Of a stretch of 64,000 bases of DNA, positions 19,002 through 27,874 are shown piece by piece; position 1 is the first letter of the stretch; the number at the start of each line of letters is the position of its first letter. The notes under the pieces are model-generated. The model was not told the origin of the DNA, made no database searches, and worked only from the letters and a program-made list of their open reading frames with translations. A program made the position numbers and the translations under genes. Source of the DNA: Polystyrenella longa (GTDB taxonomy: Bacteria > Planctomycetota > Planctomycetia > Planctomycetales > Planctomycetaceae); contig NZ_CP036281.1 of NCBI RefSeq assembly GCF_007750395.1, positions 6,061,481 to 6,125,480 of the forward strand, read 5' to 3'.

Positions 19002-19886
19002 ATGATTCACAAAACACTCATCACCGGCGCCGTCGCCCTTACTCTGGGCATGTTTGTCTTCGGGTCGAACATGTGGAGCTACCTCCAGTCGACAGCGAAT
19101 AATGTTCGGGAATCGGTTAAATCGAGCGTCCCGTTCGAAATGCGAATTGAAACGGCCGCGGACATGGTCGAAGAAATTCTGCCCGAAATCAGACGACACA
19201 AACAGCTCGTCGCCAAACAACAGGTTGAACTGAAATATCAGCAGGAAGCGATCACGAAAACCCGGACAGAATTGGAATCGCAGAAGAAAGCGATCCTGGC
19301 TCTGCGGGAAATGCTTCAGGATGGCAAACAGACTTACCAGTTTGCCCGCCATGCTTACACTGCAACCGAAGTGGAGTCTGATGTCTCACAACGGTTCGAA
19401 CGATTCAAAATCGCCGAGGATGCCTTAACGCGGGAACAGGAAGTTTTTGAAGCGAAACGGAAAGCATTGCGGTCCAACGAACAGGCTCTGGATCAGATGA
19501 TGAACCAGAAGAAAACTCTGGAAGCACAAGTGATTCAACTGCAGGCACGCTTGAATCAACTGCGGGCAACCGAGTCGGTGAAGTCGATGGACATCGACGA
19601 TTCTCAACTCGTCCGCACCCGTCAGATGATCAATGAGCTCAACAAAGAACTGGATATCCAGGAACGCGTTCTGGATGAAGAAGGGGAGTTCGTCGGACTG
19701 ATCCCAGTTGAAGAAGAACTGGAACATCGTCAGCACCCGGACCTCTTGAGCGAAATCGATTCCTACTTCGATGACACTCCTGCTGAGGAACAGAAAAGCG
19801 AAGAAAAGACAGGTCCTACCGCCGCTGAAAAAGCAGACACTGCTGAATCCAGCTCGGTTGATCCCGACTTGCAGGCTGCCCTGTAA
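19002..19886 (+). CDS. Membrane-anchored coiled-coil protein, unknown
   Basis: 294 residues. An N-terminal hydrophobic segment (ITGAVALTLGMFVFGSNMW, about 6-24) acts as signal or anchor. From about residue 50 to 235 it is almost wholly heptad-like coiled coil (RHKQLVAKQQVELKYQQEAI, MNQKKTLEAQVIQLQARLN), then an acidic tail rich in Glu, Ala and Ser. No enzymatic motif. Probably periplasmic; role unknown. The next gene is 413 bases away, and the gap holds strong RNA-type hairpins. Confidence 0.75.
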   Translation: MIHKTLITGAVALTLGMFVFGSNMWSYLQSTANNVRESVKSSVPFEMRIETAADMVEEILPEIRRHKQLVAKQQVELKYQQEAITKTRTELESQKKAILALREMLQDGKQTYQFARHAYTATEVESDVSQRFERFKIAEDALTREQEVFEAKRKALRSNEQALDQMMNQKKTLEAQVIQLQARLNQLRATESVKSMDIDDSQLVRTRQMINELNKELDIQERVLDEEGEFVGLIPVEEELEHRQHPDLLSEIDSYFDDTPAEEQKSEEKTGPTAAEKADTAESSSVDPDLQAAL

Positions 19887-20299
19887 GACGAAACCTGATC
19901 GAATTTCGAATGATGTTCCTCCGTCCTATGAAGAACTTTGTCTGTCAATGACTCGACAGCCACTTGCAGAACGATCTTAACGGAAAGACGTTCGCAGAAT
20001 ATCAAAGACGTCGGTGGCAGGCTTCGGCCTGTCACCGATATTCTTGTCTGGAAGGACTCTCCTTATTAATCGTTTTAAAATTATCTAACCCACTGATAAA
20101 GATGAGGTTAAGACGATTAATCAGGAATAGAACTGACGGGGTTTTCTGAACCGGCGACTTTCTCCGGTTTCACTCCCCACAGACGTAATTGGATACGTTA
20201 TTTTATAGAGAGTGTTTTTGATCGGGATACTTCCTCGCCGTCGACGAGTCGACCCGAAAAGAAATACTCAGCGAACGCTGAACCTCAAAGCATTCCATA
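19887..20299. other. Intergenic region with several stem-loops
   Basis: 413 bases without a gene. Three inverted repeats stand out. TCGGTGGCAGGC (20011-20022) pairs over 12 bp (one wobble) with 20027-20038 around a TTCG tetraloop. CCTTATTAATCGT (20061-20073) pairs with ACGATTAATCAGG (20113-20125) with one mismatch and encloses TAACC/GGTTA. AACCGG near 20148 pairs with CCGGTT near 20165. The first may end transcription of the coiled-coil gene although it lacks a T-run. Confidence 0.5.
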
Positions 20300-20995
20300 A
20301 TGTTACCCATGACTCTTACTCAAGATAGCAGGTCTGACGAGATGAAGTTTACTCGTGGAGATTCCTCTCGCCAGGATGACGCGGGTTCTTCCCCTGCCGG
20401 AAAGAGCCAACTGCCAGATCGACTCATGTTGTGGGTCGACCAGGTGGGCGGGTATCTAATTTGTCTCAAGGAAGAAGTCAGCCTGGGAGCAGTCACTGGT
20501 GGCGCAGCGGAAGTCGATATCCCCGTCATGGCGAACCTCTCGCGACAACACGCGACAATTCATCGCCGGGGAGAAACGTATCTCGTCAGCGCACAAGGAC
20601 CCACATTTCTGGAGGGTCGTCCGGTTGAATACGAAGCCTACCTCTCTTCGAACAGTCAGTTGAAACTGGCCGGCGTCGAGTTCCGGTTTCGGCAACCGAC
20701 CGTCCTTTCCGCAACGGCAGTACTCGATCCACTGACGTCTCATCGCATTGCCGAAGGGGCCGAGGGGATTGTTCTGATGGAAGGTCTCTGCCTGTTAGGA
20801 CCGGCGACCGACCATCACATCGTCTGTCGACACTGGACGGATCCCATCATCCTGTTTCGGCGCGGAGATCAACTTCTCTGCAAATCACCAGGTCCGCTGT
20901 TCGTGGATGAGGAACTGGTTCAGGAAGAAGCGATCATCCAACATGGAAATATTATCGCCGGAACGGAATCCCGGTTTCGCGTTGAGTATTGTTGA
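20300..20995 (+). CDS. FHA-domain-like protein
   Basis: 231 residues. Residues about 45-135 read as a forkhead-associated fold: LGAVTGGAAEVDIPVMANLSRQHATIHRRG keeps the family S-x-x-H motif (SRQH) and the following beta strands, although the usual Gly-Arg before it is Gly-Ala. A second, more degenerate copy follows (HHIVCRHWTDPIILFRRGDQLLCKS). FHA domains bind phosphothreonine. No signal peptide, so cytoplasmic. The gene lies directly upstream of a small membrane protein and a Ser/Thr kinase on the same strand, which fits a phospho-signalling role. Alternative starts at MTLTQDS or MKFTRGD are possible. Confidence 0.75.
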   Translation: MLPMTLTQDSRSDEMKFTRGDSSRQDDAGSSPAGKSQLPDRLMLWVDQVGGYLICLKEEVSLGAVTGGAAEVDIPVMANLSRQHATIHRRGETYLVSAQGPTFLEGRPVEYEAYLSSNSQLKLAGVEFRFRQPTVLSATAVLDPLTSHRIAEGAEGIVLMEGLCLLGPATDHHIVCRHWTDPIILFRRGDQLLCKSPGPLFVDEELVQEEAIIQHGNIIAGTESRFRVEYC

Positions 20996-21088
20996 CGACA
21001 CATGAGTGTTGTTAGCTGAATGACGATGGAGGAAATTGGCACCTACCCTATACAAGATAATGATCAGGTTTAGAAAGGCCCGCTAACC

Positions 21089-21340
21089 ATGGGAATCCTC
21101 GAAGTCTCCGGTATCCTTGGCATTCTGCTATTTATTTTTGTTGTCATCCTTCTCCCTATAGCACTGACTGCCTTCACTATTTGGGCCGTCATCGACTGTG
21201 CCACGAATGAGCCGAGCGAAGGGAACGATAAACTTGTTTGGATGGCCGTGATTATTTTTGGTTATTTCGTTGCCGGTATTGGAGCGTTCGTTTATTACTT
21301 CGTCCGCCGCCCGACGCGAATTCGCGAGTACGGACAATGA
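21089..21340 (+). CDS. Small PLDc_N-like membrane protein
   Basis: 83 residues with two membrane spans: ILGILLFIFVVILLPIALTAFTIWAVIDCA and MAVIIFGYFVAGIGAFVYYFVRR. The pattern W-x-x-x-D-C then K-x-x-W and G-x-Y-F-x-R is that of the PLDc_N membrane domain (related to the N-terminal part of cardiolipin synthases) found as stand-alone small proteins. It has no catalytic HKD motif. It sits between the FHA gene and the kinase gene on the same strand. Confidence 0.78.
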   Translation: MGILEVSGILGILLFIFVVILLPIALTAFTIWAVIDCATNEPSEGNDKLVWMAVIIFGYFVAGIGAFVYYFVRRPTRIREYGQ

Positions 21341-21538
21341 TTTTCGAAGCAGCAGAGTCTTATGGAACAGCTTTTTTTCAAACTACGCAGATTTTAACTT
21401 TTTACTGTCTAAATTAAGAACCATTGAGCGACTTTCCACGTTCATTAAATAGGGATCAGCCAAATCCCTGCAGAATCAAATAAGTCATCCCTCTTCATCA
21501 ACAGCACATCTAACAACAGGTAACAGGGTCTCCGGGCT

Positions 21539-23650
21539 ATGAAATTCGCCTTCGCACCAGAATCGAAACCGCTGGAAGGATACACGATCAAACGTGCTAT
21601 CCATCGGGGAGGGTTCGGCGAGGTTTATTATGCCCTCAGCGACGCGGGTAAAGAAGTCGCGCTGAAACTGCTTCGCCAGAACACCGACATCGAGCTCCGC
21701 GGTGTCACTCAATGTTTGAACCTGAAACATCCCAACCTCGTTTCCTTGTTTGATATTAAAGAAGACAACGACGGCGATCATTGGATCATCATGGAGTATG
21801 TTTCCGGTAAAACTCTCGACGAAGTTCTGGGCCAATACCCAAACGGCATGCCACTCGAAAAGGTATCGCTGTGGATGGAGCAGATATGTCAGGGGTTGAG
21901 CTTCCTGCACGATAGAGGAATTGTCCACCGGGACATGAAACCGGCCAACCTGTTTATCGAAAACGACATCATCAAAATTGGCGATATTGGTCTCTCCAAG
22001 TTCATTACTCAGAGCCGCCGCAGCGCGCAGACACAGTCAGTGGGAACCGTTTACTACATGGCTCCCGAAGTTGCCCACGGTCGTTATGGACATGAAGTCG
22101 ACATCTACGCAATGGGAATTATTCTGTATGAGCTATTCACGGGCCGGGTTCCCTTTGAAGGGGAGTCGACCGGAGAGATCTTAATGAAACATCTGACGGA
22201 CAAACCTGATCTTACTCGTCTACCGGAAGCATTCCGCGAAGTCGTCGCGCGGGCCTTGGATAAAGATCCCCAGCAACGGACCAGTTCCGTCACGCAGTTC
22301 TGGAATGAATTCCAAGCAGCCCTGCAAGGAAACACCGAGCCAGTCGATATTCCCGAAAGCTCATTCAGCCCGGTTACCGCTGCCCCCACCGTCACTCGTC
22401 CAAACAGGACAAATCCAAGCGGCGACGGTATCGATATCGACAGCCGAAACAGCAAGCAGGTGGAATTGGAATTCGATTCAGGCAATCCGAATAAGCACCA
22501 CTCAGAGAGAACCAGAGAAGAACAATCTTCAGAGAGACCACATTACCGCAAGCCGGGTGAAAAACCTGTTCAGGATAAATTCAACCGAATGGGGAATGAT
22601 GGTTGGTTCCACAAGCAATCGAACGATCTAGCCGAGTGGTCTTCGACTCAATTTAATGAGTTCACTACATGGTACAACACCCAAACGGGTGTCGCTCAGG
22701 TTGCTATCATTGCAGTGGTACTCCTCTTGGTCTTTGGAACTCCACTGTTACCTTTTGTCATTGTACTGGCCGTCTTGGGATTGATGGTGTGGGGATGTTA
22801 TTCCCTCTTCCTGTTTTTCCTCGAAGGGGGCAAACCTGCCGCTCCACCCGTCCCCCCGACGCCTCCTCCCGTGCAACGCCAAGCTCACCCACTCGATCCG
22901 ATTTCTCAGACAGTGAACCGATACGCACAGAAAGTGAAGAAGAAAGTTCGCCATTGGTCGGACAAGGAAATTCTCCGCCGGACGCCCCCTAAAACGGTAC
23001 GGCACATCAGTGGATTACAGCGGGTTACCGAACTGAGTAGTTCTTTCGGTCTATCTACATTCTATGTCGCGATTTTTTCGAGCTTGTATTTCTTTGTTTC
23101 GGAACAGACCGTCGCCCAGAGTTTGCCCACAATCTTCTTTCTCGGTTCAACCACCTTGCTCTCCGTCTGGACATTGCTTGGCGTGAATAAATTGACGGAA
23201 GGTTCGAAGCTCTCCAGTATCGCGCGGCGATTACTGTTGGTCCCCGGAGCGTTGTTAGTCGGAGCAGCCGCTTATGGGCTTTCAAACTACTTGATGGTCT
23301 GGCCTAACTTTGACTTCTCCCACGATGTCATCGATACCGCTTTCACCAATCAAGTGGGAGACGTGATGCTGGTCGCTTCCGGACGCCCCACTTGGGATGC
23401 ATATCTGCTCTTCTTCGTTGGGATGTTCCTCGTCCGCGGTTGGTGGAGTGTCTCCGATAGCTATCGCAAAAAGAAATTACGAATCCTCTCCATTCTGTGG
23501 ACCGGTTTCCTCACCTTCGCGCAGGTTTGTTTCTTCGCTTTCCCTTTGGAACTGGCTCTCTTCTGGTCGGTCGTCAGTGCGACAGTCATTCAGTTGTCCT
23601 CCAATTGGACACCTCCTCGTGACCGTCTTTATATCGCGGAGGAGAAATAA
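21539..23650 (+). CDS. Transmembrane serine/threonine protein kinase
   Basis: 703 residues. Residues about 14-260 form a Hanks-type kinase: glycine loop [10 protein letters not shown], lysine in VALKLL, catalytic [14 protein letters not shown] and [19 protein letters not shown]. The metal-binding DFG is DIG here (IGDIGLSK), with the essential Asp kept. A polar linker (about 270-375) leads to at least two spans (about 383-430) and a further group of spans between about 505 and 690, so the kinase faces the cytoplasm and the C-terminal half is embedded in the membrane. There is no PASTA or other extracellular sensor. The next gene begins two bases after the stop codon, suggesting an operon and a protein partnership. 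Confidence 0.93.
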   Translation: MKFAFAPESKPLEGYTIKRAIHRGGFGEVYYALSDAGKEVALKLLRQNTDIELRGVTQCLNLKHPNLVSLFDIKEDNDGDHWIIMEYVSGKTLDEVLGQYPNGMPLEKVSLWMEQICQGLSFLHDRGIVHRDMKPANLFIENDIIKIGDIGLSKFITQSRRSAQTQSVGTVYYMAPEVAHGRYGHEVDIYAMGIILYELFTGRVPFEGESTGEILMKHLTDKPDLTRLPEAFREVVARALDKDPQQRTSSVTQFWNEFQAALQGNTEPVDIPESSFSPVTAAPTVTRPNRTNPSGDGIDIDSRNSKQVELEFDSGNPNKHHSERTREEQSSERPHYRKPGEKPVQDKFNRMGNDGWFHKQSNDLAEWSSTQFNEFTTWYNTQTGVAQVAIIAVVLLLVFGTPLLPFVIVLAVLGLMVWGCYSLFLFFLEGGKPAAPPVPPTPPPVQRQAHPLDPISQTVNRYAQKVKKKVRHWSDKEILRRTPPKTVRHISGLQRVTELSSSFGLSTFYVAIFSSLYFFVSEQTVAQSLPTIFFLGSTTLLSVWTLLGVNKLTEGSKLSSIARRLLLVPGALLVGAAAYGLSNYLMVWPNFDFSHDVIDTAFTNQVGDVMLVASGRPTWDAYLLFFVGMFLVRGWWSVSDSYRKKKLRILSILWTGFLTFAQVCFFAFPLELALFWSVVSATVIQLSSNWTPPRDRLYIAEEK

Positions 23651-23652
23651 CG

Positions 23653-25269
23653 ATGACAGTTTCAATCCTGGGAATACTGGTTTTATTGTTAATCTTCGTC
23701 GGCTTACTCGGAGTACTCTTCATCGCGGGCGGATTTGGCCGACGTAACCGGACTCTAGATTTATCTGGCGGTCTCTTAGTGCTTCTGGGAATGGTAGTAT
23801 TATTTGCCGCGAAACTCGGGCCGCCAGCCTTTCAATTACTAAATCTTCCAACCTCCGGCGCTCCTCAGGTCGCTACTGTATCGGAACCAAGTGTGGGAAC
23901 TTCAATTGAATCACCTTCAGTGTCAATCAACGCTGAACTGCAATCGGAGGTGATCCATTCCCATCCGCTAATAGTCCAAAGGGACTGGGACTGGGTCAGC
24001 CCGGAGTTACTTACACTCGTCTTGTTGTTCTCAGGTTTTAGCGTCTGGTTCTTGATCCGGTCGACCCGTTTTCGTGCAGCGGCATTGTCGCTAGTCGCGG
24101 GGGTAACCTTGCTGGCCGTGTTATGGATGGGGGCGAGAGGGGTCTCGCAGACGCAAACCTGGGTCATGGATTCCACCTCGACGATTTCCTCCGATGAAGC
24201 GGGGCAGATCATTGCCAGTCAGCCAACTGAAGTTCAGATGTATTTTCAAAGCTGGAGTAAAGTCTTGTTCATCGTCGCTGTCGCGATCTCGTTGGTTTTT
24301 GCCTTTGCAATGTATGTATTCTTCGTCAGTCGCAGACCTACGACGGAGGTTCGTTCAAGCCGCTTTCTGCATTCAACTCTGTGGGCTTTGCCAGTCGTGT
24401 TAATCTCGGGGATGGTCTTGCTCACCTATCTCGACCATCTGCAACGAACGATTCAGGTGCCGGAAGCGGAACTGGTTCGCATCGACGGCGAAGGCACGGA
24501 TATTGATCTTCCTCATGGTGGGTTTGAGTCTGGCATGATTCTGGAAATTCAGGACGACTTGTCACTGGATCAACTGGAAATAGAGAGTGCCGAACTTCCT
24601 ACGGACACCGCAACAATCTCAGGATCTTCCCCTCAGGATCCTTCCCTCGAAGTGACGCCGGAGGATGGAACCGCCAAAGAGCCAGCTAAGGCGGAATCAC
24701 CGCCGTCGGAAACGGCCATTGCTTTGGAGTATCCGGAATGGATCGAACGGGGGGCGGAGGTGCGTCACTCAGAGGTACCGGAGGGGGATGTTTTTCGGTT
24801 TACCGTCATGAGTGATCTGTTTGAATCGAACGCGGCCGCTGTTGAAGACGCGCTGCATCGGCTTTCGCAACAGACGATTCACCTTTACGGAACCCAGTCT
24901 TCCGGTTCCGCATTGCAGCGAATTCCCAATGAATTCCTGCGGAGTTCCGCCGTCATTCATACGTATAGCGTTGCAGGTCTGGTCACAACCGAACAGAATA
25001 AGTTTCCGATGTACCGGGTCTGGCTCGACTGTGAAGTCGATACTTTCGCCGGATCCCAGCCTTTCCAATACTGGAAAGAGGTTCTCGTCCAACACCGCAT
25101 GTGGACTTTGGCCGGGCTGATCGGATTCTTCGTGCTGGTCTTTGTTGCTCTTTCAATTCTCTTCCGGTTGAATCATTTCTCCCAGGGACAATTTGAACGA
25201 CGACTCAAGCTGGCCTACATCATTCTCGTTCTGGTCGCCGGCATCGGGGTGATGTCCCTTATTGCGTGA
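23653..25269 (+). CDS. Multi-span membrane protein in kinase operon, unknown
   Basis: 538 residues. Spans at about 5-27, 38-58, 115-135, 140-160, 185-220 and 235-255 precede a soluble acidic region (about 260-470) and two C-terminal spans (TLAGLIGFFVLVFVALSILF and LAYIILVLVAGIGVMSLIA). The soluble part carries a degenerate signature EGDVFRFTVMSDLFESNAAAVEDAL and no known catalytic motif. It starts two bases after the kinase stop and overlaps the upstream extension of the next gene, so it is likely co-expressed with and perhaps a target of the kinase. Confidence 0.75.
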   Translation: MTVSILGILVLLLIFVGLLGVLFIAGGFGRRNRTLDLSGGLLVLLGMVVLFAAKLGPPAFQLLNLPTSGAPQVATVSEPSVGTSIESPSVSINAELQSEVIHSHPLIVQRDWDWVSPELLTLVLLFSGFSVWFLIRSTRFRAAALSLVAGVTLLAVLWMGARGVSQTQTWVMDSTSTISSDEAGQIIASQPTEVQMYFQSWSKVLFIVAVAISLVFAFAMYVFFVSRRPTTEVRSSRFLHSTLWALPVVLISGMVLLTYLDHLQRTIQVPEAELVRIDGEGTDIDLPHGGFESGMILEIQDDLSLDQLEIESAELPTDTATISGSSPQDPSLEVTPEDGTAKEPAKAESPPSETAIALEYPEWIERGAEVRHSEVPEGDVFRFTVMSDLFESNAAAVEDALHRLSQQTIHLYGTQSSGSALQRIPNEFLRSSAVIHTYSVAGLVTTEQNKFPMYRVWLDCEVDTFAGSQPFQYWKEVLVQHRMWTLAGLIGFFVLVFVALSILFRLNHFSQGQFERRLKLAYIILVLVAGIGVMSLIA

Positions 25270-25291
25270 TCGACAGCAAGGAACAACCACA

Positions 25292-26221
25292 GTGCCTCGT
25301 CTCGAATCCAGACTGAACCCCGGAATCATCTCTGTCCTGCAAACGCCGTTTGATGCGGAGGGCCACTTTGATTCCGCTAGCATGGGGCGGCTTGTCGAAG
25401 ATGCCATTCAATCCGGAGTGAATGGGTTCCTGGTCCCGGCCGTCGCCAGTGAAGTGGCGTTTCTGACTGAGGCCGAACGATTTGAAATTGTGCGCCTGGT
25501 TGCCAACGTGAATGCGAAACGGGTCCCGATCATTCTGGGAGCTTCTGCATATGAAGCATCGGAGTGTCAGAAGTTCGCGTCGCTAACAGAAGAGATCGAG
25601 GCCGCTGCCTGGCTTGTCGCTGTTCCGGGTGAACTCTATGAACAGCCCGACAGGATAGTCCCGTTCTTCCAGGAAGTCAGCAGTGCAACAGAGACCCCCT
25701 TGATCATTCAGGATCTGCAATGGAACGGTTCCGGGTTAAACATCGCACAGATGGAAGAGTTGCAACAAGCTCTTCCGACCTTGGACGGAATCAAAATCGA
25801 GACAGTTCCCGCCGGTCCCAAGTACACCGCAGTGAGGGAACGCTTCGGGGATGACTTTTTCATCGCCGGTGGCTGGGCCGTGCCGCAGTGGATTGAAGCA
25901 CTTGACCGGGGTGTCGACGCCATGATCCCGGAGACGGCTATGATCCCCGTCTACGCAGCCATCCTCAACGATTATCAAACGGGGAATCGAGCACGCGCAC
26001 TCGACCGGTTCCGGCGACTGCTGCCCGTCCTGACTTTCACCAATCAGGAAATCGGCCTGTCCATTGCCTTCTTCAAACGCTTGCTCGTTCGTCGTGGAAT
26101 TTTCAAGCACGATACAATGCGGCTCCCCGGATTTACCTGGGACCGGTACAACGATCGAATTGCTAACGAATTGATCGAGCTCTACTTTGAATTGGAGAAC
26201 GAGTTCGGAGGACACGATTAA
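25292..26221 (+). CDS. Dihydrodipicolinate synthase superfamily protein
   Basis: 309 residues from the GTG at 25292, which has AAGGA about nine bases upstream; a TTG at 25262 overlapping the previous gene is the alternative. The fold is that of the DapA/NanA aldolase family: PGIISVLQTPFDAEGHFD, then VDAMIPETAMIPVYAAI. The Schiff-base lysine appears present (DGIKIETVPAGPKY). Two family hallmarks are changed: the GTTGE loop reads VPAVASEVAFL and the tyrosine-bearing YN.P segment reads LQWNGSGLN. It is therefore unlikely to be a true DapA; substrate unknown. Confidence 0.8.
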   Translation: MPRLESRLNPGIISVLQTPFDAEGHFDSASMGRLVEDAIQSGVNGFLVPAVASEVAFLTEAERFEIVRLVANVNAKRVPIILGASAYEASECQKFASLTEEIEAAAWLVAVPGELYEQPDRIVPFFQEVSSATETPLIIQDLQWNGSGLNIAQMEELQQALPTLDGIKIETVPAGPKYTAVRERFGDDFFIAGGWAVPQWIEALDRGVDAMIPETAMIPVYAAILNDYQTGNRARALDRFRRLLPVLTFTNQEIGLSIAFFKRLLVRRGIFKHDTMRLPGFTWDRYNDRIANELIELYFELENEFGGHD

Positions 26222-26320
26222 CGTCGAGCAGGAAATTGTTTTTTGAATCACGAAGCGGTTCTTTTTATTTGTCGATGTTATTTCAACAAACCCTTAGCGG
26301 CTTGGTGTGATCCTGATTTG

Positions 26321-26453
26321 CTTTTAACACAAAGGCACGAAGGATTTAATGGTATCGATTTAGCGATAACGTTTGGGGACGACTTTTGATTGATTAAACA
26401 GCAATGTCTTCTTCGTGTTTTATCTTCGTGTCTTTGTGCCTTGGTGTTAAAAG
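26321..26453. repeat. Inverted-repeat intergenic element
   Basis: Arms at 26321-26344 and 26424-26453 are inverted copies sharing perfect outer ends (CTTTTAACAC and GTGTTAAAAG) and related inner sequence (AAAGGCACGAAG versus CTTTGTGCCTTGG). The 133-base unit has no coding capacity and resembles a small palindromic or MITE-like element. It occupies the 305-base gap between two convergent genes, where it could also end transcription from both sides. Confidence 0.55.
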
Positions 26454-26526
26454 AAGGCGTTGAATCCATCTCACCGTAATTGTTATTTGCCGGGTGGTTC
26501 ATCAGAAATTGATGAACTCTCTGAAG

Positions 26527-27636
26527 TCAGCAGATCCAACCGCCACCGAGGACGCGGTCGTCGTCATAGAGAACGCAGGCTTGGCCGGGGGCGACACCGT
26601 ATTGTGGGTTGTCGAACTGAACGCGGAACCGGTCGTCGCCCAGCAGTTCGACATCGCAATCGGCGGGGGTGTGCTGGTAGCGAATCATCGCCTGACAGCG
26701 GAAACGGTCGGGCAGGTTGGGAACGAGCACGTTCATCTGGTCCGCTTCCAGTTCATGTCTTCCAAGATCTTCACGAGTTCCCAGAACGACTTGTTTGGTA
26801 TCTGGATTGATCTCTACCACAAAGCGAGGTTCGCCGAAGGTGACGCCGAGGCCCTTGCGTTGACCAATCGTGAAGTTCTGAAATCCGGCATGCTGCCCGA
26901 CGACATTTCCTGCTGTATCGACCAGTTCACCACTTGTATCAAAGTCGCCCCTGTAGCGTTGAATGAAGCCCACATAATCCTGATCAGGAATAAAGCAGAT
27001 TTCCTGGCTGTCTTTTTTGTCGTGCGTATTAATCCCCGCCTGTCGCGCCATCTCCCGTAAGTCCGATTTTTCAAAATCGCAAACAGGAAAGATAATCTTA
27101 TCGAGCAAGTCCGGATTGATCCCAAACAGAACGTAAGTCTGATCCTTCTTGCGATCAGTCCCGCGTCGCAAGGAGATCGTGCCCGTTGTTTCATCGGGAA
27201 CCAACCGGGCATAGTGGCCCGTTGCAATTTTTTCGGCCCCGACGGAAGAGGCGAAGTCCCACAGTTTGCCAAACTTTAACCAGATGTTACACATCACGCA
27301 CGGGTTGGGAGTGCGTCCGGCGAGGTATTCATCGGCGAAATAATCTTTGATCCGCCCGAAGGCATCCTGAAAGTTCAGAGCATGGAAGGGAATGTCCAAC
27401 TTGTCAGCCACACGGCGAGCATCGGCGGCGTCGGAAGCGGAGCAACAGCCCTGCTTGTGACTTTTAGAATTCAGCACGGGCAGGGGATTATCGATGGGAA
27501 GCGCGCACGCTTCTTCGGCAGCCACTCCCGACCGCATGAAGAGGCCAATCACCTCGTAACCTTGTTGTTGCAGCAAATGGGCGGCGGCCGAACTATCGAC
27601 CCCTCCACTCATCGCCAACACGACCCGCGTGGACAT
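26527..27636 (-). CDS. mnmA: tRNA-specific 2-thiouridylase
   Basis: 369 residues, standard length. MnmA adds sulfur to U34 of Lys, Glu and Gln tRNAs. The PP-loop ATPase motif MSGGVDSSAAAHLLQQQGY is at the N-terminus. Both catalytic cysteines are present: NPCVMCNIWLKFG and SQEICFIPDQDYVGFI. KIATGHYARL, GQRKGLGV and the C-terminal beta barrel also match. The sulfur donor would come from a cysteine desulfurase, and one is encoded at 62594. Confidence 0.97.
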   Translation of the reverse strand: MSTRVVLAMSGGVDSSAAAHLLQQQGYEVIGLFMRSGVAAEEACALPIDNPLPVLNSKSHKQGCCSASDAADARRVADKLDIPFHALNFQDAFGRIKDYFADEYLAGRTPNPCVMCNIWLKFGKLWDFASSVGAEKIATGHYARLVPDETTGTISLRRGTDRKKDQTYVLFGINPDLLDKIIFPVCDFEKSDLREMARQAGINTHDKKDSQEICFIPDQDYVGFIQRYRGDFDTSGELVDTAGNVVGQHAGFQNFTIGQRKGLGVTFGEPRFVVEINPDTKQVVLGTREDLGRHELEADQMNVLVPNLPDRFRCQAMIRYQHTPADCDVELLGDDRFRVQFDNPQYGVAPGQACVLYDDDRVLGGGWIC

Positions 27637-27874
27637 GTTTTTCCTGTATGCTCTGGGGATGGAAGCATTCGAATGCTACTTCAGAATCGAATGCATTTAT
27701 TTAAACACGAAGGAGCTTGGAGGGTTTCGTATTTCAAACAAAACTTTGGGGGCTCACCGTACAGGAAGCCGTTCTTCGCTCTCCGTGAGTGTAGATCTCT
27801 CTTCTTGCAGAAAAAAGACCCGAGGTGCCGAAACTGGTTCGTTTCGGGGAGATTGCCCCGATTTAGCAGGGTTT
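27637..27874. other. Intergenic region mnmA-PBP2
   Basis: 238 bases upstream of mnmA and downstream of the PBP2 gene, both on the minus strand. It should hold the mnmA promoter. No repeat or RNA element seen. Confidence 0.4.

Noticed and set aside
18802..19005. Small frame of 67 residues upstream of the coiled-coil gene
   Set aside because: It overlaps the thiC terminator and the next start, and its sequence is not protein-like.
26321..26453. CRISPR-like repetition
   Set aside because: Only two inverted arms with no regular direct repeats or spacers; no cas genes in the window.
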